From Phytophthora quininea (Eukaryota; Oomycota; Peronosporomycetes; Peronosporales; Peronosporaceae): DNA of 64,000 nucleotides. Below the pieces are notes generated by a model, which was given only the letters and a program-made list of their open reading frames with translations, did not search any database and was not told where the DNA came from. Location: the NCBI GenBank assembly GCA_011947345.1, contig JAAVTG010000523.1, forward strand, positions 62,001-126,000, read 5' to 3'. Shown piece after piece: positions 49,647 to 59,671 of this stretch. The position numbers and the translations under genes were made by a program. Every line of letters starts with the position of its first letter. The stretch's first letter is position 1.

Positions 49647-50270
49647 ATGGGCCGCGCCGACACCCGCAGAGCGTCCACGCCGCTCGCGGCCAAGCGCACC
49701 GCCAAGGACCGCCGCTTCAGCCTGGACCAGCCGTCGTCGTCCGCTGGCATCTACTGCGAGGGCTACGCGCGCATCAAGCGCCGCAACGTGCTGGCCTGGA
49801 CCACGCGCTTCTTGGTCCTGACGGACGCCGAGCTGCTGGTCTTCACCAGCAAGCAGGACGCCAACTACAGACGCAACGTCATCGAATCGCTGACGCTCGT
49901 GAGCGGCCGCGTGGCCCCCAAGATGGAGCTGGGCGTCGAGTTAACCTTCGCGGGCGGCAAGGAGATGTTCGCGCGGCTCTTCAGTCGCTCGGACCAGGCC
50001 CAATGGGTCTCGGCCTTCTACCAACTGGCCATGAAGAGCGACGCGCGCCGCGTCAAGAGCGCCTCCATGGAGGAGTCGACTGAGAAGCGCAAAGTGTCGT
50101 TCTTCGGCAGCGTGCTGGTGCGCACCATCCCCACCGTCCCCGACGACCAAGTGGCCGAGCTCTTCTATAGCAAGAAGGACGTGGAGAAGTTCTCGGAGCA
50201 GGCCTCAAGCATCTTCAGTCGCACGGAAGACGCCGTCAGATCCATCCGCTGGAGACGGCAAGTCGTGTAA
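49647..50270 (+). CDS. PH-domain-like protein
   Basis: A small protein of 207 residues with a pleckstrin-homology-like domain (about residues 36-135). The pattern fits: GYARIKRRNVLAWTTRFLVL (first strands), TDAELLVFTSKQD, YRRNVIESLTL, VELTFAGGKEMFARLFSRS and QAQWVSAFYQLAMK, the last with the conserved Trp of the C-terminal helix. Such domains bind phosphoinositides or protein partners at membranes. The start is at 49647 because its context is GCCGCCATGG; the frame is open further upstream but without similarity. After the domain comes a basic, Ser-rich tail. No frame break. It converges on the HAD gene with about 175 bases between stops. Confidence 0.75.
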   Translation: MGRADTRRASTPLAAKRTAKDRRFSLDQPSSSAGIYCEGYARIKRRNVLAWTTRFLVLTDAELLVFTSKQDANYRRNVIESLTLVSGRVAPKMELGVELTFAGGKEMFARLFSRSDQAQWVSAFYQLAMKSDARRVKSASMEESTEKRKVSFFGSVLVRTIPTVPDDQVAELFYSKKDVEKFSEQASSIFSRTEDAVRSIRWRRQVV

Positions 50271-50445
50271 GCGCAGTCTATTTATTCAGCATGCACCCAC
50301 CGGCAAGAGCATGCAAATGAGGGGAAGTCAACATGTAGCTCTGTGGTACCATCCAATGCCATACAAATGATAGTACAGAGCTGGAACGACGTCGAGAACA
50401 GCTGGGAGCAGGAATATGAATACAAAACTGCTGTCTGTCTCCACC

Positions 50446-51285
50446 TTATTCCTTGGCGAGTTGGTTCCATCGCTGCACGACGAGCAGCACCGCGCCGACT
50501 TCCTTGACGATAGCGTCTGCCGCAGCGTACCGCTCTGCGTCTTGTGCGCTCAACTCTGCTCGAGTCAGTGCGTCGGGCTTCGTCCATAGAGCGTTGACCC
50601 AGATCGTGCGCAGTCCTGCTCGTTTGGCGCCTTCCACGTCGCACTCGTAGTGGTCGCCAACGTGCACGAGGTGCTGGCGACTGTACGAGGCCGGGAACTT
50701 GGCCACCGCCGCGTCAAAGATGGCAGCGCCGGGCTTGGGCGAGCCTACCAGCTCGGCCGAGATCATAAAGCTCATGTGGTCCTGAAAGTACTGAGGCAGC
50801 TCGTTCATCTCGCAGTTGCCATTGGTGATGACTCCCAGCAGTGGAGCATTGCCATTGCCACGGCCAAGTTCGGTCTCTAGACCCTGCAGCAACTGCTGGA
50901 CGCCGGCAAAGAGCGTCGGCTGGCTGCGGGGCACTAGGAACGCTTGGAAGGCTGCGTCTACGAACTTGTCGAGCTCCAAGGCGTCCTGTAGCTGCAGTTC
51001 TTGGGCTCCAAGAGCCTCCACGCAGTAGCGCAGAGTGTGTTTGCGGAGATACGTGAAATCGTGCGCGTGGTCGGGCAGAGACCGCTGGAAGTGGCCAAGC
51101 AGAGCGTCAAACTCGGACGGCGGGAACCTGGCGGCTAGCTGCGGCGTCTGCTGCGCGATGAAGGCGTGGAAGGAGGTGGAGGCCTTGAGGATCACGCTCT
51201 TGCCGCACCAGAGCGTGTCGTCCAAGTCGAACGTCACGCCACGCACGGCCAGAGAGCAAGAGGAGACCGAGTTGGCGCACACCAT
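50446..51285 (-). CDS. HAD-superfamily hydrolase (phosphatase-like)
   Basis: A soluble haloacid-dehalogenase-fold hydrolase of 279 residues. Motif I is GVTFDLDDTLW with both aspartates, motif II is LLGVITNGN, the motif III lysine is in VGSPKPGAAIF, and motif IV is HVGDHYECDVEGAKRAG. A helical cap of about 100 residues (SEFDALLGHFQRSLPDH... FVDAAFQAFLV) sits between motifs I and II, as in C1-type phosphatases of small phosphorylated molecules. The substrate cannot be told. I take the Met at 51285; the frame stays open to 51414 but the added residues look like untranslated leader. The gene is unbroken. Confidence 0.85.
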   Translation of the reverse strand: MVCANSVSSCSLAVRGVTFDLDDTLWCGKSVILKASTSFHAFIAQQTPQLAARFPPSEFDALLGHFQRSLPDHAHDFTYLRKHTLRYCVEALGAQELQLQDALELDKFVDAAFQAFLVPRSQPTLFAGVQQLLQGLETELGRGNGNAPLLGVITNGNCEMNELPQYFQDHMSFMISAELVGSPKPGAAIFDAAVAKFPASYSRQHLVHVGDHYECDVEGAKRAGLRTIWVNALWTKPDALTRAELSAQDAERYAAADAIVKEVGAVLLVVQRWNQLAKE

Positions 51286-51435
51286 CGGGCGAATTTCCAA
51301 GTTTGGTACACAACTGGTACAGGTCGAAGTTGCATAATATGAAACGGATGATGTTGATGTGACGCAAGGATGCGGAAACCTGGTCTGAGAAGGACAGGAT
51401 CTCTTGCTCTTCACAGTCTTGCGCTACTGCGCTCG

Positions 51436-51453
51436 ACTCAGTTCTCAATCGCC
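51436..51453 (+). promoter_or_regulatory. Inr-like promoter of RxLR-like gene 1
   Basis: ACTCAGTTCTCAATCGCC resembles the initiator/flanking element and is 34 bases before the ATG at 51488. The third RxLR-like gene has the same form (53371-53388). Confidence 0.5.
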
Positions 51454-51487
51454 ACGAAAGAAAGCAAGTCGACCCCAAGAAGTGCCA

Positions 51488-51894
51488 ATGCGATTCCACC
51501 AGGCAATTTTGGTGGCTGCTGTCGCGCTGATCGCCATTGCCGACGGTCTCCAAGTCGTGTCCAATTCCGCTGCCAGGCTTCCTCCTCACGCCGACGGCAA
51601 GGACACTCGCTTTCTACGTGTATTCGAAACGACCAACGAAGACGTGACGACCAAGACCCCGACGATCTACGTTGACGACCCGACGACGTCGTTCTGACGA
51701 TGCCCAAGATGAAGACGACGAGAGGAAGACGACGACGAAGACGAGGACACGAGTGATTAAACTGAAGACGGTAAAATCGACATCGGAAGAGACCGAAGCA
51801 CCAACGCCAACCCCGGTAACTCGACTTACTCGACGACACCTCGGCCGACCACTTCGGTTCCAACGCGTAAACCAACTTTGAGCCAGGCTCTTTG
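51488..51894 (+). pseudogene. RxLR-like secreted protein 1, frame-broken
   Basis: The first 69 codons encode a signal peptide (MRFHQAILVAAVALIAIADG) and, near residue 43, an RFLR tetrapeptide that fits the RxLR host-targeting motif of oomycete effectors. The open frame stops at 51697. In a shifted frame the following bases encode an acidic segment with DEDDERK and then SEETEAPTPTP, matching the C-terminal half of copy 3. So the gene is either broken or, as elsewhere here, affected by base loss; more than one shift is needed to reach the end. No function can be assigned. Confidence 0.5.
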
Positions 51895-52129
51895 ACGGCA
51901 TTTTTTCCCAGTAAGATGGCAACAAATCACCAAACCAGCAACGTGACGGAGTGGTTCTTTCACTACAATCTGACTGATCCCCTGGCTCACTGGTCCGCAT
52001 AATCGTTGATGCTGCACCCGCCTCGCTCTTCCAAGTCACCACTTCCAGTTTATATGCAAGACTTTCTCTGTCAGTACTAGTATAACTTGGTTCCGGTAAA
52101 TGCAAAATGCACAAACTTCTCAAAGCTAT

Positions 52130-52615
52130 TTAGTTGCTCTGGTTGAAAATTCTCCTCAGCCAAGCGATGAACCTGGTAAGCGGAGTGGATTTGGTGGGGG
52201 CGGCTGTGGTCGGCGTTGGTGTCGATAAGTTATCCGGGGCAGGGGTGGGAGTCGTAGTCGGCGTAAACCCCGGGAACAATGCGACTGTCGGCCCCGGCGT
52301 CTCGGTCGGTGCCTCGGTAGGCTCTTCAGTCTCTTCCTCCTTTCTTCCGTTCCTCAGCGTCGTTCTTGCTTGCGTTCTCGTCTAGAAGCAGGTCGTCGTC
52401 GTCGTTCAACTCGGAGAAGGCGTAGGCATTCGGGGCCGACGTCGTCGTCGCCGACTGGTCGATCAAAAAGCGAGTGTCTTTGCTGTCGACATGTGGTGGA
52501 AGCCTCGCGGTTCCTCGTAGCGTAGCAATCGGTCTGGAATTGGGGCGACTCGAAGGCCATCCGTGATCGCGGCTAACGCAGCCGCGACCACGAACACTGC
52601 GTGCAGCAAACCCAT
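52130..52615 (-). pseudogene. RxLR-like secreted protein 2, frame-broken
   Basis: Begins at 52615 with a signal peptide (MGLLHAVFVVAAALAAITDG). The next conserved block (TLRGTARLPPHV, DTRFLI) is in another frame, and a Pro/Thr-rich C-terminal part (TPTPAPDNLSTPTPT) in a third, ending at 52130. RFLI replaces RFLR, so the RxLR is degenerate, but an acidic segment ending AEER is present. At least two frame breaks; one near the signal peptide and one at the Lys/Gly-rich stretch about 52,350. Confidence 0.45.
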
Positions 52616-52879
52616 GGCGGGGATTAAAGCTAACCGTATCTCCTCCAACGATGATCCCGAACAGATTTATCGCGGGAAGAAGTAATTGATGCTGCTCCAG
52701 CTGCTGCATCAACGAGAAGATCATGCAAAGCGATGGGCAACAGAAAGCGGCGCTGAACCATTGAAATGCCCGATCAGATCAACGCTTCCAGCAAAGCCAT
52801 TCAAGCCAACGTGCCAACATCAACGCAATGTCATGTATTTTTCGAGCGATATGCAAAGGCTTCCGCGCTGCTACCCACG

Positions 52880-53341
52880 CTACAGTAGCTCTTTAATCCC
52901 AAAGATTTCTCCATAAAACCCCGCCACGGTCGGTCTACGCGTTGGACGCGAAGTCCTCGGTACCGGTGTCGCCGTCGAGTTGTCGGGGAGGGGCGTCTCG
53001 GTCGGCTCCTCAGTCTCCTCCGATTTTGATTTCTTTCGGTGCCATTGTAACCATTTATTCTTCCTTTTCTTCCTTGTCTTCCTCTCTTCATCGTCCTCGT
53101 CCTCGTCCTCGTCGTCATCATCATCGTCGTTCGGGTCGTCGTAAACCGTCGGGGTCTTGGCCGTCACGTCTTCGGTGGCCTCTTGGATCAGGAATCGGGT
53201 GTCCTTGCCGTCGACATGGGGAGGGAGTCTGGCAGCACCTCTTAACGTGGTGGTTGGTGCGGAATTGGTCATGACTTGGAGACCATCGGCAGTGGCGATC
53301 AGCGCGACAGCCGCCACCAAAACGGCCTGGTAGAGTCTCAT
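52880..53341 (-). CDS. RxLR-like secreted protein 3, intact
   Basis: A 153-residue secreted protein. A signal peptide (MRLYQAVLVAAVALIATADG) is followed by a conserved block (TTTLRGAARLPPHV) and DTRFLI, a degenerate RxLR at about residue 50. Then comes a run of about a dozen acidic residues ending in DEERK, a basic Lys/Arg-rich segment, a Thr/Pro-rich stretch and the end GFYGEIFGIKELL. The order signal, RxLR, EER fits oomycete host-translocated effectors, but the loss of the final Arg and the low-complexity body make a true effector role uncertain. It is the only unbroken copy of the three. Confidence 0.6.
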   Translation of the reverse strand: MRLYQAVLVAAVALIATADGLQVMTNSAPTTTLRGAARLPPHVDGKDTRFLIQEATEDVTAKTPTVYDDPNDDDDDDEDEDEDDEERKTRKKRKNKWLQWHRKKSKSEETEEPTETPLPDNSTATPVPRTSRPTRRPTVAGFYGEIFGIKELL

Positions 53342-53370
53342 GGAGATTGGTCCACTTACTTGGTTCCGAG

Positions 53371-53388
53371 ACGATTGCGAACTGAGGC
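53371..53388 (-). promoter_or_regulatory. Inr-like promoter of RxLR-like gene 3
   Basis: Minus strand reads GCCTCAGTTCGCAATCGT, an initiator-like match 30 bases before the ATG. Confidence 0.5.
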
Positions 53389-53538
53389 AAAGCGTAAGGA
53401 GTTTGTCTGGGGAATTAATTAGTTGATAATATTATCATCGATCGAGCCGGTTGCGGAGGATGCTGCAGCTCATCCAGGAGATAAGGAACTGGATCGGTAC
53501 TATAGCCTGAGAATGCCTGGACCAGGGATCTTGCTGTG

Positions 53539-53665
53539 CACGAAAGCGAATTGATCTGTTGATCCTCGGATTGTGGTTTCGCTAGCGGGAGTACAACTCC
53601 CGCCTGCAACTCCCGCCAGCAAAGAAACCACAATCCGAGAATCAACAGATCAACTCGCTTTCGTG
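53539..53665. repeat. Long inverted repeat (foldback / MITE-like)
   Basis: The arms 53539-53592 and 53609-53665 are near-perfect reverse complements, beginning CACGAAAGCGA and ending TCGCTTTCGTG, with a short loop of about 16 bases. The inner part also pairs GCGGGAGT with ACTCCCGC. The 127-base unit would form a strong hairpin. It may be a small non-autonomous transposon; I could not identify a target-site duplication. Confidence 0.8.
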
Positions 53666-53777
53666 TCGAGCAGTGAAAGCGTCGGCAGACACAATTGTGC
53701 TGTGCATTGTGCGTTGAGGAAACGACATTTATATTCACTCAAAACCATAGCTATCACCAAGCTCTACAACCAACTTC

Positions 53778-55633
53778 TTAGCAACCAAAGAAACGAACCA
53801 CCTGCACCGACGTACCCGTCGTGCCCTTGGATAAGTACGCGACGCTACCATCCGGGAAAGATTTCAGGGCTTGGTAGCGGTTGCCCACCACCGACTTGTC
53901 TACCGTCACCTTCTCACTGATGGCCTTGCCAGTGGTCGAGTCCAATACCTGCGCGTACATCGTTCGTTCTCCTCCTTCCATGAGGTCACCGCCGGCTGAG
54001 CTGCCTTCCCACAGTGCCAGCATACCGCCCTCACCGATCGAAGCGAGGTGAGGGGCACGTTCGTTGGCGTCGGTGCCGCCTAGCTTAATGTCTTCGCTTG
54101 CTGCGGCGTTAATGGCAAAATGAATAAGATGCACCGCAGCGTTGTCGCCGTCGCCGTTGCTGACCGTAGCCCAGTACTTCTTGCTAGAGGAGTCGCCGTC
54201 GGGCACGATATCGCCGAGGTTGGAGGCAGCCAAGTTGACGGGGTAAATCGTCGTTCCCCAGTCATTGGGCGGCATGATGCGGTTGTTGTTGTCGGTCTTA
54301 CAGATCGTCGCGTAGCCCTTCTTACGACTGTCGTAGGTGATCCGCTCATATCCAGAGTGCGAGCAGCCCCAGTCGAACGAGTCGGTATTGGTCGCGATTT
54401 TCCTGAGGCGTCCACGACCTTCATGCGGTCTCCCTGGTGAATATTGATGCAGCCGCCTTCGGAGGTTGAGATGGCACAGCCAAAGTAGGCGGCCCAGTTG
54501 GAGCCGTCGTAAGCGAGACGACCGTGGTGGGCGTACCACCAGATCATGTAGACGTCGGCGCCGCCTCCACCCGTAGAATATGGCGGCAGCGAAGCACTGG
54601 ACGACGTCAACTTGGTCGCCCACGACTCCTTGGCACCGTCGTAGCGAACCAAATACATGTCGTAACACGGTACGGCCGGGTTGGGAGCAGTGCCACACAA
54701 GTTGCTGGGGTTACCGCAGTTGAGGGTGCCGCCACCTTCAGCGTCTCTCGTACCAAGCAACACAAACCCGTCGGCATCAGCGTGGAGATCACCAAAGTCA
54801 TTGAGCGGAACCTTGACGGCCTCGGAACTGCTAACCAGCTTGTCGTTCTTGTCGAGCTCTCTGACGATGACGTTGTCGCCGCTCTGGAAGGCGATACGGG
54901 AGCCACCGTTCGGCAGTGCAGCGATGGCCACAACCTGAAGCTTCACCTCGTCTTCACTGGCGTCCACAGTCACTCCAACGTCAACTTCCGTGATACGAAT
55001 GCGCGGCTTCTTGCACAACTTCGAATTTGAGCCTCCTCCTCCCGCTGCACTGGTGCTGGAGTTGTTGGAGGCTCCAGACGATGCTCCTGACGACGGACTA
55101 GCAGGGGCTGGCGCAGGAGCCTCCGTCTCGGGGGTAGCTGGTGCTGGGGCTTCTGTTTCAGGGGTGGCAGGTTCCGGCGCTGGTGCCGGGGCTGGGGCCT
55201 CTGTCTCGGGTGTTGCTGGGGTCTCTGCTGACGAGCCACCACCCGTCTGGGAAGCCGTAGTGGACTGCGATATATCCGTCTGCGTCGCCGAGTCGCCCGG
55301 AATGACGTTGGTCTGCGCTGGTGAATCGCCTGAGCCGGTGGAGGCGGGGGTTCGGTCGGGGCAGCCTGGGAAGCGTCTGTGGTTGCTGATCCCGCAGGGG
55401 GCTGGAATGGCAGGAGAACTCGCCGAGCCAGTGTTTGCATCAGGAGGACCCGGAGAAAACGTCCCCGGCCACCCCGGCCATCCCGACCACCCTTGGGATC
55501 CGCCGAACCCCGCCGGCCATCCGGGGAATGTTCCCGGTGGGAAGGTTTTGTATCGGCAAATGCTCGCATCTGCCAGGTCGTTGCTAGCAAGAAGCGCGAC
55601 GGCAGTCGCCGCTAGGACACTGAACGAACGCAT
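53778..55633 (-). CDS. Secreted protein with Pro/Thr-rich linker and probable beta-propeller (SP 1)
   Basis: First member of a four-gene family, about 618 residues. The start is at 55633 (MRSFSVLAATAVALLASNDLADA, a signal peptide). Then a Gly/Trp/Pro-rich segment (GWPAGFGGSQGWSGWPGWPG) found only in this copy and a linker of Pro, Ala, Thr and Glu repeats (PETEAPAPA). The conserved domain of about 410 residues starts KPRIRITEVDVG and ends VVRFFGC. Its repeated units (FVLLGTRDAEGG, HHGRLAYDGSNWAAYFG, SHSGYERITYD, APHLASIGEGGMLALWEGS, YQALKSFPDGSVAYLS) look like propeller blades. One break near 54,404 (A4 for A5 in SGKIATN). Function unknown; cell-wall or host-surface binding is a guess. Confidence 0.75.
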
Positions 55634-55645
55634 CGTCGGACTGCG

Positions 55646-55665
55646 CTGCAACTTGCAAAATGGCG
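55646..55665 (-). promoter_or_regulatory. Possible Inr/FPR promoter of SP 1
   Basis: Minus strand reads CGCCATTTTGCAAGTTGCAG, similar to the initiator/flanking element, 12 bases before the ATG. Confidence 0.4.
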
Positions 55666-57001
55666 TTTCGTTTCGTGGAGACTCACCCACCCTGGCCTTT
55701 GCGCTGTTCGACGGTGGTGGTGCCTATCGCGAAGTGAATCTTGACCAGATCAACAAGCGCGAACAGCGAGGCTGGGCCACCCAGCATAGTGTAGCGGTTA
55801 ATGGTGTTCAGTATTCGGTTCCTCACACTTTCATATCGCTCGAGAAATGGAAAGCCTTTACCGAGGGTTTGAAAACTCTCCATACTCTCCAATGGGGAGA
55901 GAATACACTGTACTTATTGCTACGCCAGTGCCGTGAAGGTGCTACGTCGAATGGAGTGCATAATGCTGGTTGCCAGCGTAAGCAGCGCTCGATCCCGTTG
56001 CGGCTTCCTTTCATATCGAGCCATGGTCTCCACCAAAAAAAGCTAACTGTTTTTGATCACACCGTGTGATCCCCAGTGAGTCAGCTGCAAAGTATGCAGT
56101 GGAGGTTACAGCTCCAGAACGGCACGAGCATTGGAAGCCTCGAGTCGATCCTGCTGTTGCGAGCAAGCTTCTTCCGATTCGGCTGCGTAGGTTTGTTCAA
56201 TACAAAACGTTGTCACATCCTGTCGTTGCCGCGCCGACCAGCACGCGGCTCTGGAAAGCGGTGATAAATATTGAAGGCAATGACTGGCCATGAGGATCCA
56301 GCATTTGCTGGCGGGTAGTTGTGGGCAGCACAGTCATTTTCGCATCGAGGCGTCTTCAAGAAAGAAATTTTTGCCTTCTTGTGGTGTTGATGCAACCGCC
56401 CGTGGCTTCTTTCGGTCGTAATACTGTGCGCTATGCTGCGATGATCGTCCACAGCCAGCTGTAGTGACAGATGCCAGCTGACGCACATGGACGCTCGACA
56501 CAGACAGCGGGACTTGTCGACGACTTGTCGTTGACATCGTTGCATGCAACGTTAAGTCGGGGCGGGATCTCTTCGCCCAATGTGGCGGACCGAGCCATTT
56601 CACCATTGCTGTTATTGCGCGCTGGGTGCCATGCTCGACGTACGAAGTCTTCGACGGTCGGTATGTTCATGGTTATCATCTCCAAATGACAGGTTCCCTT
56701 CAGTGTATCACTGCGGTACGTACTGTCATCACTCGAGGAGCTGCTCGGCACCGGTCGGCGCCACGACAATAACGCGTTGGTTGTCTCGGGCACGGAATGA
56801 ACTGCAGATGCTGGAAGGGAAGTTTGGTGACTGCCGTTCGTGGGTCGGAAACGCTATGAGTCCACAGCGGAGCGCTGGTTGATGCACTATGATATCCTCG
56901 CCAAAGGCACGCCCTCCCAGCTGGAGCATGAAGTATCTACGCGACCTCTTCGAAGGCCGTTGTGTGGAGCCCGTCGGGTGGGCTTCTTCGCAATCCTTCG
57001 T
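55666..57001. other. Divergent intergenic region SP 1 / SP 2
   Basis: No gene is supported; the open frames here are short and unlike anything I recognise, and one long plus-strand frame (54990-56069) is mostly a shadow of SP 1. Confidence 0.5.
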
Positions 57002-57021
57002 CTTCATTCCGCAATTGGCTC
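57002..57021 (+). promoter_or_regulatory. Inr/FPR core promoter of SP 2
   Basis: CTTCATTCCGCAATTGGCTC, 34 bases before the ATG at 57056. Confidence 0.65.
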
Positions 57022-57055
57022 TTCACAAACAAGTCAGCAAGGTCAGCTAGCCCCC

Positions 57056-58917
57056 ATGCGTCTCTACAGCGTTCTGTTGGCGAGTGCCGCCGCACTACTC
57101 GCGACCAGCACGGAATTTGCCGAGGCCAGCAAGTGTGTAATTAACACCAACGCCCCTGCATCGACCACCGCACCGGTGGCTTCAACAGCGTCTTCCTACG
57201 TTGACGGCTCTTTCGACGACAACGACGCTACTGCCGACTCGGCTGTCGACTCCAGCGCTGCATCCACGGCGGAGGGTTCCTTCGATGACAACGACGCTAC
57301 TGCCGACTCGGCTGTCGACGCCAGCGCTGCATCCACGGCGGAGGGTTCCTTCGATGACAATGACGCTACTGCCGACTCGGCTGTCGACGCCAGCGCTGCA
57401 TCCACGGCGGAGGGTTCCTTCGATGACAACGACGCTACTGCCGACGCCAGCGCCGCGACAACCGATGAAGACGAAGGGACTTCCTCAAGCGTTGCTGCTT
57501 CTGCCGCTACAACTACGTCGACTGCGTCCGACGCCGACACCGCTGTCGATGTAACAAAGGTGCCGTCCACGACGACCGCTGCTGCCAGCACCACCAGCTC
57601 CGGCTCCAGCACGACAACCACTTCCACTACGACCTCGTCCGCGACGACGTCCTCCAGCTCCGGCTTCTGCAGCACCCCGCGCGTTCGTATCACCGAAGTT
57701 GACGTTGGTGCGACCGTCGAGACCAGTGAGGATGAAGCGACGCTTCAGGTTGTGGCCATCGCTTCTTTGCCCTCTGGTGGCTCTCGCATCGCCTTCCAAA
57801 GCGGCGACAACGTTATCGTGCGTGAACTCGACTCCGACGATGCCCTGGTGAACAGCACTTCAGCTGTAAAGGTCCCGCTCGTGGATTTTGCAGACCTTCA
57901 CGCCGACAACGACGGATTCGTGTTGCTCGGTACGAGAGACGCCGAGGGAGGAGGCACCCTCAACTGCGGCAGCCCCAGCAACCTTTGCTCTGCCCCGTCG
58001 GACGCTGTTCCTTGCTACGACATGTACCTGGTTCGCTACGACGGCTCCACCGAAACGTGGGCCACCAAGTTGACGTCGTCGAGCTCGTCGTTGCCCCCGT
58101 ACTCGACGTCGGCTACCGGCGACGAGGTCTACTACATTTGGTGGTACGCTCACCACGGTCGTCTAGCATACGACGGCTCCAACTGGGCCGCCTACTTCGG
58201 CTGTGCGCTGTCGGTGTCGCAAGACTCCTGCATCAACATCCACCAGGGTGACCGCATGAAGGTCGTCGATTCCACCGGCGCCGTCACGTCGGATACGGAT
58301 TCGTTCGACTGGGGCTGCTCTCACTCCGGTTATGAGCGTATCACCTACGACAACCGTACCGACGGCTATGCCATGATCTGTAAGACGGACAGCAACAACC
58401 GCATCATGCCGCCCAACGACTGGGACACGACCATCTACCCCGTGGATCTCGATGCCGCCAACCTGGGCGACATCGTGCCGGACAGCGACTCGTCCAGCAA
58501 GAAGTACTGGGCCACCGTCAGCAACAGCACCTCGGACAGCGACACGGACGACGCTCGTGTGCACTTGATCCACTTCGCAATCAACGCAGAAGCCAGCGAC
58601 GACATCATCCTCGGTGGCACCGACGCCAACGAACGTGCCCTCATCTCGCCTCTATCGGAGACGGAGGTCTGTTGGCCATGTGGGAGGGCAGCGCCACCAG
58701 CGGCGACCTGGTCGAAGGCTCCAGTGATCGCACGATCTACGCGCAAGTGTTGGACGCATCGTCGGGTTCAGCTATCAGCGAGAAGGTGACGGTGTCGAGC
58801 AAGGTGGTGGGCAACCGCTACCAGGCATTGAAGAGCTTCCCAGACGGCAGTGTGGCGTACCTGTCCAAGGGCACGACCGACACGTCGGTGCAGGTTGTTC
58901 GCTTCTTCGGCTGCTAA
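57056..58917 (+). CDS. Secreted protein with acidic 23-residue repeats and probable beta-propeller (SP 2)
   Basis: Second family member, about 620 residues. Signal peptide MRLYSVLLASAAALLATSTEFAEA, then four copies (the last partial) of a 23-residue acidic repeat beginning GSFDDNDATAD, then a Ser/Thr run likely to be O-glycosylated. The conserved domain begins TPRVRITEVDVGATV and ends VVRFFGC. Conserved cysteines include LNCG, VPCYDMY, CINIHQGD, DWGCSHS and MICKTD, suggesting disulfides in the secreted form. One break near 58,644 (C3 for C4 in ERAPHLAS). The linker is unlike that of SP 1, SP 3 and SP 4 although the domains align end to end. Confidence 0.75.
57206..57450 (+). repeat. 69-base tandem repeat within SP 2
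   Basis: Units start at 57206, 57275, 57344 and 57413 with a 69-base period, encoding a 23-residue acidic repeat. The second and third units are almost identical, so expansion is recent. The frame is kept throughout. Confidence 0.9.
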
Positions 58918-59614
58918 GTGGAAATGCGTAGCAAGTGTAGTGTGTAGATGTGGGTTCTAGGACTCTAGGCAGCAATGTTCAGTAATGCAAAGAAGTTCAT
59001 GTGACCATACGCTTTGAAAGCTGCAGCGTCGTCAAGAATAGTGAAAACACCGGTCACTCACGCTACTATCTTACTACTAGGACCCAAGTTTCCTTCAACT
59101 TGTGCCCGAAGTTTCGCGGCTTGCAGCTCAACGTTGAACGGATACTGCCGCCACACACAGCTGTAAGCACCGATCGCAGCTGTGCCGGGGCTGTCGCCAC
59201 GAACAGCGATATCTCGACAGGATAAGTGAACAATGTTGTAGCAGTATCGAATGAATACAAGTAGGAAGCGCGATTGAGTGGACTTGTTCAATCACCACAT
59301 TTCGTTGAGCAGTGAAGTTTGACCGGCGCGGTGCGGGCATGGGCTTCATGCCATGCAGAAAGCGTTGTCCTTATCAAGTTTTTAAATCCCGCATCAACAG
59401 ACACATGCTCTCAACGACGAGGCAGTGCCACCACGGGATCCACAAACGCCGCCATCGAAATGATGAAGCGCTGTGCAGTAACTGGGCTGGGCCACAGTAC
59501 GCCACCCCAGATGGGAGTCCGGTTGTTCGCCATCGTCTGAACGAAAAGTGTTTACCGAGGGCCGCTATCGTGGGGTCCGTTCAACGGACTCCGTTAATCA
59601 TCGACAAACCTGTC
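58918..59614. other. Spacer between SP 2 and SP 3
   Basis: 3' untranslated region of SP 2 and unassigned sequence; no gene recognised. Confidence 0.5.
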
Positions 59615-59635
59615 GATCCATTCTCCAACTTGCTC
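59615..59635 (+). promoter_or_regulatory. Inr/FPR core promoter of SP 3
   Basis: GATCCATTCTCCAACTTGCTC, 36 bases before the ATG at 59672. Confidence 0.55.
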
Positions 59636-59671
59636 TCGAACGCTCAAGATCAACACCTTCACCACCAAACC

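Noticed and set aside
54990..56069. Long plus-strand frame of 359 codons opposite SP 1
   Set aside because: It is a shadow of the GC-rich, low-complexity SP 1 linker with no promoter or family similarity.
57200..57700. CRISPR-like or satellite array
   Set aside because: The repeats are coding, directly adjacent and in frame; there are no spacers.
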